Positions 37,432 to 48,018 of a DNA stretch of 64,000 nucleotides are shown in pieces. The first letter of the stretch is position 1, and each line of letters starts with the position of its first letter. The stretch comes from Psychroserpens sp. (GTDB lineage: Bacteria > Bacteroidota > Bacteroidia > Flavobacteriales > Flavobacteriaceae), in NCBI GenBank assembly GCA_017643165.1, contig JAEPNY010000001.1, positions 992,001 through 1,056,000 of the forward strand. The letters run 5' to 3'. The position numbers were made by a program, and so were the translations under genes. The notes under the pieces were generated by a model. It saw only the letters and a program-made list of their open reading frames with translations, did no database searches and was not told the DNA's origin.

Positions 37432-38168
37432 TAGCTTAATAAGAGTTGCGTTAGAATATAGTTTAATAAGATGATCACCACACTAGTCCAAACAAAAGCA
37501 GTCGTACTAGCTTTACCAACTTCCAAAGCACCACCTTTCATATAATAACCATAATATGATGGAATGGTTGCTAAAACAAAAGCAAATACAAATGTTTTTA
37601 TGAAGGCATATATGATATGAAATGGAATGAAATCAGTTTGTACCCCAAGTATAAAATCATCGAGTGTGCCAAAACCACCATAAACTGCAGCAGTAAGTCC
37701 GCCTAGTACACCTAAAAACATCGAAATTGAAATCACAAAAGGGTAGAGTAACAATGCGATAAACTTCGGAAACACCAAATAATTAAGAGAGTTGATTCCC
37801 ATAACTTCTAATGCATCGATTTGTTCGGTTACTCGCATAGTCCCAATGCTTGACGTGATAAATGAACCCACTTTTCCTGCCATAATTATGGATATAAACG
37901 TTGGTGCAAATTCCAATATAACCGATTGTCTAGTGGCAAAACCTACTAAGTATTTTGGTATTAATGGATTACTTATATTCAATGCGGTTTGAATGGTGAC
38001 AACGCCGCCAACAAAAAATGAAATAAATGCCACTATACCTAATGAACCAATAATAAGGTCGTCAATGTCTTTGAGTATTAATGTGCGCATCACAGACCAT
38101 CGAGTAGGTTTACGAAACATTTCAGCAATCATCAAAAAATAAGCGCCAATATTATGGAGGTATTGCAT
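37431..38168 (-). CDS. MlaE-type ABC permease
   Basis: The 245-residue membrane protein has the MlaE/YrbE pattern, with a conserved central stretch GKVGSFITSSIGTMRVTEQIDALEVMGI and five or so helices. It is the channel subunit of the lipid transporter with the MlaF-type ATPase. The ATG at 38168 is preferred over TTG at 38174, giving MQYLHNIGAYFLM. The pair diverges from the PafA gene. Confidence 0.86.
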   Translation of the reverse strand: MQYLHNIGAYFLMIAEMFRKPTRWSVMRTLILKDIDDLIIGSLGIVAFISFFVGGVVTIQTALNISNPLIPKYLVGFATRQSVILEFAPTFISIIMAGKVGSFITSSIGTMRVTEQIDALEVMGINSLNYLVFPKFIALLLYPFVISISMFLGVLGGLTAAVYGGFGTLDDFILGVQTDFIPFHIIYAFIKTFVFAFVLATIPSYYGYYMKGGALEVGKASTTAFVWTSVVIILLNYILTQLLLS

Positions 38169-38247
38169 AGTCAATTTTGTTAACGTAAATGTATAAAAAT
38201 ATGATGAGTTCTTAACTTTAACTTTAAAAGTTGCTAATTAAAATCTG

Positions 38248-38255
38248 TATTTTTG
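38248..38255 (+). promoter_or_regulatory. Promoter -7 box TATTTTTG for the PafA gene
   Basis: Exact box 19 bases before the ATG at 38275. A TTG lies at 38231, but only 14 bases away, shorter than usual. Confidence 0.5.
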
Positions 38256-38274
38256 AATTCTAATAATTCCGAAT

Positions 38275-39957
38275 ATGTTAATCAAGCGACTACTAGTCTG
38301 TGTATCATTGATTCTTTCAATGTCATGCCAATCGCAACAGACGTCTTTAAGCACCCAAAAAGTAGATATAAGTAATTCAAATTCGAGCGTATCTTTTGAA
38401 CGGCCAAAATTGGTGGTTGGAATCGTTGTAGACCAAATGCGTTATGATTATTTAACGAGATTCTTTGATCATTATGGTGAAGGTGGTTTTAAACGTATGA
38501 TGAACGAAGGATTTGATTGTCGAAATAATCATTTCAACTATGTGCCAACATATACAGGTCCTGGTCATGCTTCCGTTTTTACGGGATCAACGCCAAAATA
38601 TCATGGTGTGATAAGTAATAATTGGTACGATAAAGAAGAGAAGAAGGTCGTGTATTGTGCAGGCGATTCAAGTGTGACGTCTATAGGTACAGAATCTTGG
38701 GCAGGGCAAATGTCACCGCATCGAATGTTGACAACCAGCGTTGCTGACGAAAATCGTTTATTTACCCAAATGCGAGGAAAAACTATTGGTGTTGCTATAA
38801 AGGATCGTGGTGCCATTCTTCCAGCTGGTCATACGGCAAATTCTGCGTATTGGTTTCAAGGAAAAAGTGAAGGGAATTGGATCTCGAGCTCACACTATAT
38901 GGATGCTTTACCGGATTGGGTTAATGAATTCAACGCATCAGATGCAGCAGAATCCTACTTTAAAACCTGGGACACCTACTACGATATAGAAACTTACGTA
39001 GAAAGTGGGAGTGACAAGAATAGTTTTGAAGGTGGATTTCGCGGATTAGAATCAGCGGTTTTTCCTTACGACCTGGCTAAATTGAAGGATTTTAATGGTG
39101 GATTCGATATTTTGAAAGCCACAGCTTTTGGAAATAGTCTTACAACAGATTTTGCCTTAGCAGCGATTGAAGGTGAGGGGCTAGGTGCGGATGAGATTAC
39201 TGATTTTTTAACATTGAGTTTTTCAAGCACAGATTATGTAGGACATAATTTTGGTGTAAATTCAAAAGAGATACAAGATACTTACATACGTTTAGATAAA
39301 GATTTAGAACGCCTGTTCAATTATTTAGATAAGAATGTTGGTAATAATGAATATACGGTTTTTCTAACTGCTGATCATGGAGCAGTAGATGTACCTTCTT
39401 ATTTGTCATCGGTGAAAATACCTTCAGGATATTTAAACTATGATGAACGTAAAGAGAAGTTTCAAAAGTTCTTATTGGAAACTTTCGGAACACAAGATAT
39501 TGTCGAGAATGTCACAAACAATCAAGTGTTTATCAATAGAGAAAAAGTATTAGAGTTGAACTTGAAACTCGCTGATGTTCAACAGCAAATCGCTGATCAT
39601 CAAATCACCTATGATCATGTTGCTAAGGTGTACACTGCAGCGGCAATGAATTCAACTAATTATACTACTGGAATTGAGTCTTTGTTGCAAAACGGATTTA
39701 ATCAAAAACGTTCTGGAGATGTTATCATAGTAGATGATATTGCCTATATCGCCTATAGTAGAACAGGATCTACTCATGGAAGCGGATTAAATTATGACAC
39801 TCATGTGCCATTATTGTTCTTTGGTAAAGGTATAAATCAAGGTCATACGTATACCAAGACAGTCATCCCAGATATAGCACCTACAATTTCTGCATTATTA
39901 GGTATAAGCTTTCCAAATGGAGCCATAGGTCAACCATTACAGTTTGTAATAGATTAA
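38275..39957 (+). CDS. pafA: PafA-type alkaline phosphatase lipoprotein
   Basis: The 560-residue protein has a lipobox (LSMSC, Cys18) and a catalytic domain of the alkaline phosphatase superfamily. Asp53 (VVDQMRYDY) and the nucleophile Thr94 (PTYTGPGHAS) are 41 residues apart, as in Elizabethkingia PafA (Asp38, Thr79), and Asn115 lies 21 residues after, as Asn100 does. Lys176 and Arg178 (IKDRG) match the phosphate-contacting Lys162/Arg164 pair, which marks a phosphate monoesterase. It releases phosphate from organic esters outside the inner membrane. It is 1 base from a NucA-type endonuclease gene, so a shared phosphate-scavenging role is plausible. Confidence 0.86.
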   Translation: MLIKRLLVCVSLILSMSCQSQQTSLSTQKVDISNSNSSVSFERPKLVVGIVVDQMRYDYLTRFFDHYGEGGFKRMMNEGFDCRNNHFNYVPTYTGPGHASVFTGSTPKYHGVISNNWYDKEEKKVVYCAGDSSVTSIGTESWAGQMSPHRMLTTSVADENRLFTQMRGKTIGVAIKDRGAILPAGHTANSAYWFQGKSEGNWISSSHYMDALPDWVNEFNASDAAESYFKTWDTYYDIETYVESGSDKNSFEGGFRGLESAVFPYDLAKLKDFNGGFDILKATAFGNSLTTDFALAAIEGEGLGADEITDFLTLSFSSTDYVGHNFGVNSKEIQDTYIRLDKDLERLFNYLDKNVGNNEYTVFLTADHGAVDVPSYLSSVKIPSGYLNYDERKEKFQKFLLETFGTQDIVENVTNNQVFINREKVLELNLKLADVQQQIADHQITYDHVAKVYTAAAMNSTNYTTGIESLLQNGFNQKRSGDVIIVDDIAYIAYSRTGSTHGSGLNYDTHVPLLFFGKGINQGHTYTKTVIPDIAPTISALLGISFPNGAIGQPLQFVID

Positions 39958-39958
39958 A

Positions 39959-40768
39959 ATGACTAAAAAAACACGCTACTCGATAATTGCTTTAGTCATT
40001 GTCCTGGCAATTTTCAGCTTAGAATTTTTCCTGAATAAAGAAGAAGCTGAAACCATTGTTGAGGAGGGAACCATTGTTAAGACAGATACTAATGAATTCT
40101 TTCTTCCAACGAGTACAACAGGCCAAATCGTGCATCATGACGGCTATTCATTGTCATATAGTGAAACGCATGAGCAAGCAGAATGGGTAGCTTACGAGCT
40201 TAAGCGGTCACATTTATCAAATACTAATTTAAAGAGGCCCTATTTCGAAATTGATATTGCCGTTCGAACTGGTGCAGCGCATTGGCGTAATTATAAAAAT
40301 TCGGGATATGATCGCGGACATCTTTGTCCAGCAGCCGATAGAAAGTATAGTCGTGAAGCGCATGTCGAAACATTTCTTACGAGTAATATTAGTCCGCAGA
40401 AATCCGCTTTTAACGCCGGTATTTGGAACACACTTGAGCAAAAAGTCAGATACTGGGCTAGAAAATACGATGGTGTGTTTGTGGTCACAGGTGGTGTTCT
40501 GAGTGAAGATTTGAAAGGCATTGGAAAAGAGAAAGTGAGTGTTCCAGATTACTTTTATAAAGTATTGATTGATCGTAATTCTGGTCCGACGAAAATGATC
40601 GCTTTTTTAATTCCTCATGAACCATCTAATCGTCCACTTTATGAGTTTGTAGTTTCTGTAGATGATATTGAACAGCTTACAGGAATTGATTTCTTTGCAT
40701 CACTTGATGACACTATAGAGAAAAAGTTAGAGGCATCAGATAGTTATAAAAGCTGGAGTTTTAACTAA
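39959..40768 (+). CDS. DNA/RNA non-specific endonuclease, NucA-like
   Basis: The 269-residue protein has an N-terminal membrane anchor or signal (residues ~8-25) and the betabeta-alpha-metal signature YDRGHLCPAADRKYS, with FLTSNISPQKSAFNAGIWNTLEQ carrying the metal-binding Asn. It degrades extracellular DNA and RNA with Mg2+. It starts one base after pafA, which supports nucleic-acid phosphate scavenging. The stop overlaps the converging glycosyltransferase gene by 8 bases. Confidence 0.87.
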   Translation: MTKKTRYSIIALVIVLAIFSLEFFLNKEEAETIVEEGTIVKTDTNEFFLPTSTTGQIVHHDGYSLSYSETHEQAEWVAYELKRSHLSNTNLKRPYFEIDIAVRTGAAHWRNYKNSGYDRGHLCPAADRKYSREAHVETFLTSNISPQKSAFNAGIWNTLEQKVRYWARKYDGVFVVTGGVLSEDLKGIGKEKVSVPDYFYKVLIDRNSGPTKMIAFLIPHEPSNRPLYEFVVSVDDIEQLTGIDFFASLDDTIEKKLEASDSYKSWSFN

Positions 40769-41609
40769 GTTTAGAGCGAATACCTTTCCATCGAAGTTCT
40801 CTAATAAACCTACCTTGCTCTTTGGTTACTAAGCGCTCAATGTTTTGACGCTTGGCCCGAAAGTAACCTGACATATAATTATTGAATAACTGAAAACTTC
40901 CTTTTTTCCAAGCCAATTTAATTGCTGAGATTAATGTAATGGTGAATCCATAACGCATTTTATACATGGCTTCTCCTTGAAGATATTTAGAAGCTTTATT
41001 ATAGCTTATACCTGTTGGTTTTAGATGTTTTACTTTAAGTGTGTCATCGGTTAATAAGTCCCATCCGTAAAACTTCGCTAGGAGTTCATCAACTGTATCC
41101 CATCCCATAGAAGGCTTTATTTTTCCAATAGCCGAAAAACATTGTTTTCGATAAGCTTTTAACGCGCCTCTAATATGATCTTTACTGGTAAGGTTTTCAA
41201 GAATCCATTCACCGTTTTTGTCAATATAACAGAACCCAGCGGCCATGCCCAATGCGTCATTATTCGTAAAATGTAGTGCGAGCTGCTCTAAATAGTTCGA
41301 CGGAAATATAAGATCGGCATCAAACTTACAAATGACATCATAATCATCATCAAGCGTTTCATAGCCTTTGTAAAATGCGTTGATAATCTTAAATCCAGGT
41401 AAATGCTTATCTGAAGACTGATTATTAACGAGACTTATATTTGGATGGGTTTCAACAAATCCTTCGACAATTTGTTTAGTACTGTCTGTCGAGTTATCAT
41501 TGACAACTACAATGTGCTTTGCTTGAAGTGTTTGCTCGGTTAAAGATTTAAGCGTTTGAGCGATCACATCAGCTTCGTTGTGCGCTGGAATGATAATGTA
41601 GAATTTCAA
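40761..41609 (-). CDS. Glycosyltransferase family 2
   Basis: The 282-residue GT-A enzyme starts YIIIPAHNEADVIAQTLKSL, with VVNDNSTDSTKQIVEGF and the DxD-type FDADLIFPSNY. It lacks C-terminal membrane helices. It ends a minus-strand run of methyltransferase, proC and others, although a 51-base gap separates it from the methyltransferase. Substrate unknown; a diacylglycerol- or polyprenyl-linked acceptor is possible. Confidence 0.82.
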   Translation of the reverse strand: MKFYIIIPAHNEADVIAQTLKSLTEQTLQAKHIVVVNDNSTDSTKQIVEGFVETHPNISLVNNQSSDKHLPGFKIINAFYKGYETLDDDYDVICKFDADLIFPSNYLEQLALHFTNNDALGMAAGFCYIDKNGEWILENLTSKDHIRGALKAYRKQCFSAIGKIKPSMGWDTVDELLAKFYGWDLLTDDTLKVKHLKPTGISYNKASKYLQGEAMYKMRYGFTITLISAIKLAWKKGSFQLFNNYMSGYFRAKRQNIERLVTKEQGRFIRELRWKGIRSKLS

Positions 41610-41660
41610 TACTTCGAATTTGTGTCCAAATTTAAGTTATATAATTGAATTGTTATTAAC

Positions 41661-42191
41661 TCAGATTTTTGAATTTCGTTCGGCATAAACGATATAATAG
41701 CGCGGTGTAAATCTTCGAAGAAGTGGTCTAAATCCAATTTTATTGGTAGGATTTGTCCATTTATCGGTAGCGATAATCTTCCATCCTGTTTTCTCAAGTA
41801 ACCAATTGAATTGCCAATCTTCGAATTCGTGATAATGTCGATCGCGCATATCAGTTTTGCTTCGATATGCTGGTGCAAACCAGAGTTTTAGAGGTACAGA
41901 AGCTACTAATTTGTTTGCCTTTATTGCATTTAAAACGGTAAATGGAGATAGTAGATGTTCAAATATTTCGAAGGCTGTTATAACAGTTGCTGGAGATTGT
42001 TCAATTTCTGTGGCGTTTAAATCCAGATCCACACCAGACGTATTCTGTACTTTAAATCCTTCGCTCTTCATTAATTCAGATAAAGGGTTGTCTATGCCAA
42101 GATCGAGAATTGACTCACTTTTTGAAACATGTTGATTTAAAAAATCAAGCGTATGTTTAAATCGCTTTTTCGGAAAAGTATGTTCGTACAT
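41661..42191 (-). CDS. SAM-dependent methyltransferase
   Basis: The 176-residue protein looks like a short class I methyltransferase: ILDLGIDNPLSELMKSEG stands for motif I in a diverged form, GVDLDLNATEI for the acidic strand 2 end, and ITAFEIFEHLLSPFTVL for motif IV. The C-terminal part is basic. The lack of a clear glycine-rich loop makes it less certain. Its ATG shares a base with the proC stop, so they are co-transcribed. Confidence 0.68.
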   Translation of the reverse strand: MYEHTFPKKRFKHTLDFLNQHVSKSESILDLGIDNPLSELMKSEGFKVQNTSGVDLDLNATEIEQSPATVITAFEIFEHLLSPFTVLNAIKANKLVASVPLKLWFAPAYRSKTDMRDRHYHEFEDWQFNWLLEKTGWKIIATDKWTNPTNKIGFRPLLRRFTPRYYIVYAERNSKI

Positions 42192-42979
42192 TAATCTGAA
42201 ATATTATCGTATGAGGTTTTAATCCCTTTGATTAATGCTGAACTAAATCCTTGATGTTCCATTTCGTTCAATCCAGCAATTGTGCAACCTTTAGGCGTTG
42301 TTACTTTGTCGATTTCAGCTTCTGGATGGTTGCCTTCCTGAAGTAACAATTCACTTGCACCTTTAACCGTTTGTGTAGCGATCTTAGTTGCCGTTTGTGC
42401 ATCAAATCCAATTTCAATTCCGCCTTGAATCATACCACGAATAAAACGAAGTACGTAGGCAATACCGCAGGCACCCAATACTGTTGCAGCATCCATGAGT
42501 TGTTCATTGATCACGATGGTTTCACCAAGCGCATTGAATATGGATTTTACCGTTTCAGTATGTGATTCGGAACCATTATTAGATGCAATACAAGTCATTG
42601 ATTCGTTAACTGAAGACGCTGTGTTTGGCATCGCTCTAAAAATAATTGGAGTAGAATCGAGGTCATTCTGCATCTGTTCGATCGAATAATCGCTCACGAC
42701 AGATATGATCAGTTTATCATTCGAAATATACGTTTTTATTCCTTGAAGTACTTCAGAAATACGATACGGTTTAACTGCAATAATTATAGTGTCGGCATCT
42801 TGAACTGCCTGATTATTATCCTTAGTTATTCTAACGCCTTGATCGGCAAAAGTTTGAAGTAAATGTGTTTTGTGTCTAGTGATGGTAAGATTTGAAGGAT
42901 CGAAGTTTTCACTAAGTAATCCAGAGGCTATGGCTTGCCCCAAATTTCCTCCTCCTATAATTGCAATAGATTGACTCAT
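42191..42979 (-). CDS. proC: Pyrroline-5-carboxylate reductase
   Basis: The 262-residue protein starts with a Rossmann loop IAIIGGGNLGQAIASGL and carries FRAMPNTASSVNESMT and, near the end, SPGG-like VTTPKGCTIAGLNEME with the family TP-K/G-T pattern. It reduces pyrroline-5-carboxylate to proline with NAD(P)H. It follows the KAS III-like gene with no gap and overlaps the methyltransferase by one base. Confidence 0.88.
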   Translation of the reverse strand: MSQSIAIIGGGNLGQAIASGLLSENFDPSNLTITRHKTHLLQTFADQGVRITKDNNQAVQDADTIIIAVKPYRISEVLQGIKTYISNDKLIISVVSDYSIEQMQNDLDSTPIIFRAMPNTASSVNESMTCIASNNGSESHTETVKSIFNALGETIVINEQLMDAATVLGACGIAYVLRFIRGMIQGGIEIGFDAQTATKIATQTVKGASELLLQEGNHPEAEIDKVTTPKGCTIAGLNEMEHQGFSSALIKGIKTSYDNISD

Positions 42980-44038
42980 TTAATATTTATATACAAATGC
43001 ATTAATATGCATTCCTGCGCCTACACTTGCAAAGATAATCACATCTCCCTTTTTAATAGAATGATCATCGAGTTTGTTATTAACGATTAGATCAAAAAGT
43101 GTAGGAACAGTAGCCACAGAACTATTACCTAATTTGTGGATACTCATAGGCATGATGCCTTCAGGAGCTTCAGCTTTATACAATCTATAAAAACGTTTTA
43201 TGATCGCTTCGTCCATTTTTTCATTGGCCTGATGAATCAATACCTTTTTAACATCACTAATGTCAACGCCACTTTTATCTAAGCACGCTTTCATGGCTTG
43301 AGGGACATTACTTAAAGCAAATTCATAAATTTTCCTACCATGCATTTTTATGTAGCGCGTATCATTGTCTAAATCTTTATTATTAGAATTTCCGAAGAAT
43401 AAATAATACGCCTCATCGTAGGTGAACGACGCTGATTCGTGCGCAAGTATTCCACCTTCTTCATCAGAAGCTTCGACGATGGTAGCTCCGGCACCATCAC
43501 TATAAATCATAGAATCACGATCATGTTTATCAACTACACGTGATAAGGTCTCGCTTCCAATCACTAAACATTTTTTAGCCATTCCGGCTTTGATGAATGC
43601 TTTAGCTTGTATAACACCTTCTACCCATCCCGGGCATCCAAAGAGTATATCATAAGCAACACATTTTGGATTCTTAATACGTAATCTATGTTTAATGCGA
43701 GAGGCCAAACAAGGTAAAATATCTGATTGCACCGTATTGGCTTTGACGTCACCAAAATTATGAGCACAAATGATATAGTCTATTTCTTCTGGGTCGATAT
43801 TCGCGTCTTCAATAGCTTTCTGACCAGCTAAAAAACCTAAATCGGAAGAAGTTAATTGCGGATCGGCGTAACGACGCTCTACAATGCCTGTAATAGCTTT
43901 AAATTTCTCAACGATTACTTCATTTGGATAATCTATACTACTGCCATCAATGTTTAAAAATTGATGTTGATGGAAGTCTTCATTCTTCTCAATTGATTTT
44001 GGTATATAGCTCCCCGTTCCTGTGATTCTTACCGACAT
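42980..44038 (-). CDS. 3-ketoacyl-ACP synthase III-like protein
   Basis: The 352-residue protein has the thiolase-fold triad of FabH-like enzymes: Cys135 (ILFGCPGWVEG), His269 (LIHQANEKMDEA) and Asn305 (KLGNSSVATVP). The wide use of such enzymes includes fatty-acid initiation and ketone or beta-lactone formation; the diverged loop with NFGDVKANTVQSD suggests a specialised acyl acceptor. It runs directly into proC, so the two are one transcript. A 176-base gap upstream holds the gcvP terminator. Confidence 0.82.
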   Translation of the reverse strand: MSVRITGTGSYIPKSIEKNEDFHQHQFLNIDGSSIDYPNEVIVEKFKAITGIVERRYADPQLTSSDLGFLAGQKAIEDANIDPEEIDYIICAHNFGDVKANTVQSDILPCLASRIKHRLRIKNPKCVAYDILFGCPGWVEGVIQAKAFIKAGMAKKCLVIGSETLSRVVDKHDRDSMIYSDGAGATIVEASDEEGGILAHESASFTYDEAYYLFFGNSNNKDLDNDTRYIKMHGRKIYEFALSNVPQAMKACLDKSGVDISDVKKVLIHQANEKMDEAIIKRFYRLYKAEAPEGIMPMSIHKLGNSSVATVPTLFDLIVNNKLDDHSIKKGDVIIFASVGAGMHINAFVYKY

Positions 44039-44168
44039 AATCTGTTATTTTTTAAAAATTACGATTTACTAAAATAGTAATTAATCATATCTAAGAGCAA
44101 CGAATGCTAATTATGTTAAGATTTTTGCGATATTCATAATATTAGCGCCAATAATTATTGGAAATAAA

Positions 44169-44197
44169 AAAAGCGTGTCCAAATTGAACACGCTTTT
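44169..44197 (-). terminator. Intrinsic terminator after gcvP
   Basis: A 10-bp perfect stem (AAAAGCGTGT / ACACGCTTTT) with a 9-base loop. On the minus strand it runs into a T-rich tract, so it ends gcvP, whose stop is at 44215. It is one of only two clear intrinsic terminators in the window. Confidence 0.8.
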
Positions 44198-44214
44198 AAA
44201 GATTTCATATCTTC

Positions 44215-47064
44215 TTATACTTCCATATATTCTTCAATTGGAGCGCAGGTACAAATAAGGTTTCTATCACCGTAAGCGTCATCTACACGTCTCACACTCG
44301 GCCAGAATTTGTTGTCTCTAACGTAATCTAACGGGAACGCTGCTTGTTGACGTGTATACGGCAATAACCATTCATCATCTGTTATCATCGCTAGCGTGTG
44401 AGGCGCATTTTTAAGTGTATTATTAGCATCCTCTTTAGAAACTTGATCGATCTCATGTCTTATGGCGATCATCGCATCACAAAAACGATCCATTTCTGCC
44501 ATACTCTCACTTTCAGTAGGTTCGATCATCATGGTTCCTGCAACTGGGAATGAAACTGTTGGTGCGTGGAATCCGTAATCCATCAAACGTTTAGCAATAT
44601 CTACCACTTCAATACCATGCGCTTTAAACGGTCGGCAATCAATGATCATTTCATGTGCTGCTCTTCCATTTTCACCAGTATATAAAGTTTCAAATGCACC
44701 TTCCAATCGTTTCTTGATGTAGTTCGCATTTAAAATCGCTATTTCAGTAGATTTCTTTAGTCCAGAAGCGCCTAACATCTTAATATAACCATATGAGATT
44801 AAGCATGCTAGTGACGAACCGAAAGGTGCAGCAGAGATGGAAGAAATCGCTTGATCACCTCCAGTCTTAATTAATGGGTTGCCTGGAAGGAATGGTACCA
44901 GTTGTTCTGCAACACAAATTGGTCCTACTCCAGGTCCACCACCACCGTGAGGAATAGCAAATGTTTTATGTAAATTCAAGTGGCATACATCAGCACCAAT
45001 ATTACCTGGATGAGTTAAGCCTACCTGAGCATTCATGTTGGCTCCATCCATATAAACCTGTCCGCCGTTATCGTGAATAATTTGTGTGATATCTTTGATA
45101 GCAGATTCATAAACACCATGCGTAGACGGATAGGTCACCATTAAAGCTGCTAAATTATCTTTATGTAATTCTGCTTTTTCTCTTAGATCCTCAACATCAA
45201 TATTTCCTTCTTCTGTAGATTTAGTCACAACAACTTTCATACCTGCCATTACCGCACTCGCAGGATTCGTGCCATGCGCAGATGAAGGAATAATGCAAAT
45301 ATTTCTATGGTGATCACCTCTTGATTCATGGTAAGCTCTAATCACCATCAATCCTGCAAACTCGCCTTGCGCTCCAGAATTTGGTTGTAATGAAGTGCCT
45401 GCGAAACCAGTGATTTCCGTAAGCTGGTCCTCTAAAGTTTTTAATACTTCATGATAGCCTTTTGCTTGTTCTATTGGAGCGAATGGGTGAATTTTCCCCC
45501 ATTTGAACCAACTTAATGGTAACATTTCTGAAGCAGCATTCAACTTCATTGTACATGATCCTAAAGAGATCATAGAGTGATTTAATGCTAAATCTTTGCG
45601 CTCCAAAGATTTTATGTAACGCATGATTTCTGTTTCAGAATGGTGTGTATTAAAGATCGGTTCTTCTAAGAATGTGCTCTGACGTCTTAAGTCTTCTGAG
45701 ATAATATTCGCTTCTATGATCTGAGTAATTTCAGTTGCAGATTGATCAGCAACTTTAGCGAAAATAGAAGTGATATTATTTAAATCGGTTAGGGTAGTGG
45801 TCTCATTCAGTGATAAAATAACTTCGTTTTCACTAGGATAGAAAAAGTTAATATTTCTGCTTTCAGCTTCAGTTTTAATCGCCTTAGCATCAGCATTCAA
45901 GTGAATGGTATCGAAATAAGACGAATTATTTTGCTTATATCCTAAATCATTCAAGGCATTAGCCAACGTAAACGTTTTATTATGGATGTCTTTGGCAATA
46001 TACTTTAATCCATTCGGTCCGTGATAAACACCGTACATACCAGCCATTACCGCTAATAATACCTGTGCTGTACAAATATTAGAAGTGGCCTTATCGCGTT
46101 TAATATGTTGCTCACGTGTTTGAAGTGCCATACGTAGTGCACGATTTCCGTTAGCATCTCTAGTTACACCAATGATACGTCCTGGAATATCACGTTTGTA
46201 GGCAGTTTTTGTAGCAAAATATGCGGCGTGCGGACCTCCATAACCCATTGGAATCCCGAAACGCTGTGTCGTACCAACTACGACATCTGCACCAAATTTA
46301 CCAGGAGCTTCGAGTTTAATTAAACTCATTATGTCAGCAGCTACGGCAACTTTGATACGTGCAGCATTTGCTTTTTCTATAAATGATTTGATATCGGTTA
46401 CTTGACCATGTTTGCCTGGATATTGAAGTATCGCGGCAAAATAATCTTCAGAGAAATCAAATTCTTCTTCTTTTCCAATGACTAGCTCAATGCCTATAGG
46501 TGTTGCTCTGGTTTCTAATAATGCTAGTGTTTGAGGTAATATATTTTCAGAAACAAAAAACTTAGAGATACCTGCTTTCTTTTGATCGCGTTCTCGAACT
46601 GCGTAAAGCAAGCTCATTGCTTCTGCCGCTGCAGTACTTTCATCCAAAAGAGAAGCATTTGCAATTTCCATTCCGGTTAGATCAGTAATCATGGTTTGGA
46701 AATTTAAAAGTGCCTCTAGTCGTCCTTGAGCAATTTCTGCTTGGTAAGGTGTGTAGGCGGTATACCAACCTGGGTTTTCAAGAATATTGCGTTGAATTAC
46801 AGCAGGTAAAATTGTTGGGTGATAACCAAGGCCAATGTATGTCTTAAATACTTTGTTCTTTTTCGACAACTCATAGATGTGAAGTAGGTATTCCTGTTCA
46901 CTCATTGGAGCATCTAAATTTAAGTCTGATTGTAAACGAATGCCATCTGGAATAGTTTCGGAAATCAATTGCTCCAGAGAATCTACACCAATCGTGTCTA
47001 ACATTGTTTGTTGATCTTCGGCTCTAGGACCGATGTGACGTAGTGAAAAATCTGCTGTATTCAT
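44215..47064 (-). CDS. gcvP: Glycine dehydrogenase (decarboxylating), P-protein
   Basis: The 949-residue protein is the full-length single-chain P-protein of the glycine cleavage system: two homologous halves, an N-terminal ALRHIGPR-like start ([17 protein letters not shown]), and the PLP lysine in the C-terminal half at [20 protein letters not shown]. It decarboxylates glycine and passes the methylamine to GcvH. ATG at 47064 is preferred to TTG at 47067. It stands alone, with its own promoter at 47094-47101 and a terminator at 44169-44197. Confidence 0.93.
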   Translation of the reverse strand: MNTADFSLRHIGPRAEDQQTMLDTIGVDSLEQLISETIPDGIRLQSDLNLDAPMSEQEYLLHIYELSKKNKVFKTYIGLGYHPTILPAVIQRNILENPGWYTAYTPYQAEIAQGRLEALLNFQTMITDLTGMEIANASLLDESTAAAEAMSLLYAVRERDQKKAGISKFFVSENILPQTLALLETRATPIGIELVIGKEEEFDFSEDYFAAILQYPGKHGQVTDIKSFIEKANAARIKVAVAADIMSLIKLEAPGKFGADVVVGTTQRFGIPMGYGGPHAAYFATKTAYKRDIPGRIIGVTRDANGNRALRMALQTREQHIKRDKATSNICTAQVLLAVMAGMYGVYHGPNGLKYIAKDIHNKTFTLANALNDLGYKQNNSSYFDTIHLNADAKAIKTEAESRNINFFYPSENEVILSLNETTTLTDLNNITSIFAKVADQSATEITQIIEANIISEDLRRQSTFLEEPIFNTHHSETEIMRYIKSLERKDLALNHSMISLGSCTMKLNAASEMLPLSWFKWGKIHPFAPIEQAKGYHEVLKTLEDQLTEITGFAGTSLQPNSGAQGEFAGLMVIRAYHESRGDHHRNICIIPSSAHGTNPASAVMAGMKVVVTKSTEEGNIDVEDLREKAELHKDNLAALMVTYPSTHGVYESAIKDITQIIHDNGGQVYMDGANMNAQVGLTHPGNIGADVCHLNLHKTFAIPHGGGGPGVGPICVAEQLVPFLPGNPLIKTGGDQAISSISAAPFGSSLACLISYGYIKMLGASGLKKSTEIAILNANYIKKRLEGAFETLYTGENGRAAHEMIIDCRPFKAHGIEVVDIAKRLMDYGFHAPTVSFPVAGTMMIEPTESESMAEMDRFCDAMIAIRHEIDQVSKEDANNTLKNAPHTLAMITDDEWLLPYTRQQAAFPLDYVRDNKFWPSVRRVDDAYGDRNLICTCAPIEEYMEV

Positions 47065-47093
47065 CAAAAATTTTGGGTTGAAATTTATTTGTG

Positions 47094-47101
47094 CAAAATT
47101 A
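47094..47101 (-). promoter_or_regulatory. Promoter -7 box TAATTTTG for gcvP
   Basis: Exact TAnnTTTG match on the minus strand, 29 bases before the ATG at 47064. A TTTG about 15 bases upstream may serve as -33, a little close. Confidence 0.5.
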
Positions 47102-47175
47102 AGGAATTATTGACCTCAAAATGTTAATGAAAATGAAACTTTTCAACCATTTGAATCGTTTATTAACAGTTTAGC

Positions 47176-47183
47176 TATTTTTG
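47176..47183 (+). promoter_or_regulatory. Promoter -7 box TATTTTTG, probable leaderless start for the 47188 gene
   Basis: The box ends four bases before the ATG at 47188. A TTG at 47151-47153 is 22 bases upstream of the box, within the accepted range. Confidence 0.55.
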
Positions 47184-47187
47184 TGAT

Positions 47188-48018
47188 ATGCGTGTATTTA
47201 AATCAGTATTGGATTTTTATATCAACAGTAGTATTCATGTGGCTTTAGCCGTTTGTGCAATGTCTTGGATAACACTGCTCCAATTTGATTTGGACTTCGA
47301 TTTGAACATTATAATATTTACGCTTTTTGCCTCAATTACAGGTTATAATTTTGTCAAGTTTTTCGGGATTGCCAGATTTCATCATAGGCGATTAACTAGT
47401 CGATTGAAATTAATACAACTATTTTCATTAGTTGCATTTTTAATCATGGTTTTATTTTTCTTTCGATTGCAATCGCGTACCATGGCTTATATAGGTATTT
47501 TCGGTATTGTGACGTTTCTATATGCCATACCTATTTTACCAAAGCATTTATTTATTGACAAGCAAAAAAACTTAAGGAGTATTAGTGGCTTAAAAATCTA
47601 TATTATTGCTTTAGTTTGGACAGGCGTAACCGTATTATTGCCGCTCATAGACAATCAAATTGAATTGTCATTAACGGTTTGGCTCACAAGTATACAACGC
47701 TTTTTAATCGTCATGGTATTGATGCTACCTTTTGAAATCCGAGATCTCAATTTTGATAGTCTAAAACTCTCAACCGTTCCTCAAAATATCGGGATCACTG
47801 GTACAAAACTGTTAGGAGTAATCTTGCTTATAATAGCGTTTAGTATGGAATTCTTGATTTCAAGAAACTCAGAACCAAAGCTATGGATTCATGCTATTTT
47901 TATGATGGTATTAGCAATAATGTTAATGCTTTCATTTCAGAAGCAACATAGATATTATACTACGTTTTGGGTAGAAGCTTTGCCAATGTTTTGGCTATTG
48001 CTATTATTGATTTTTTAA
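47188..48018 (+). CDS. UbiA-like integral membrane protein
   Basis: The 276-residue protein has about eight hydrophobic helices. The segment FEIRDLNFDSLKLSTVPQNIG resembles the second Asp-rich motif (DxxxD) of UbiA prenyltransferases, and GYNFVKFFG stands where the first is expected but without the usual NxxxD aspartates. It may be a divergent or inactive relative. It begins nearly at its promoter and its end overlaps the converging small protein gene by 15 bases. Confidence 0.65.
   Translation: MRVFKSVLDFYINSSIHVALAVCAMSWITLLQFDLDFDLNIIIFTLFASITGYNFVKFFGIARFHHRRLTSRLKLIQLFSLVAFLIMVLFFFRLQSRTMAYIGIFGIVTFLYAIPILPKHLFIDKQKNLRSISGLKIYIIALVWTGVTVLLPLIDNQIELSLTVWLTSIQRFLIVMVLMLPFEIRDLNFDSLKLSTVPQNIGITGTKLLGVILLIIAFSMEFLISRNSEPKLWIHAIFMMVLAIMLMLSFQKQHRYYTTFWVEALPMFWLLLLLIF

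Noticed and set aside
41606-41878. A 90-codon minus-strand frame overlapping the methyltransferase gene at 41661-42191
   Set aside because: It shares nearly all its length with the methyltransferase in another frame, has no family pattern, and the methyltransferase is coupled to proC by a one-base overlap.
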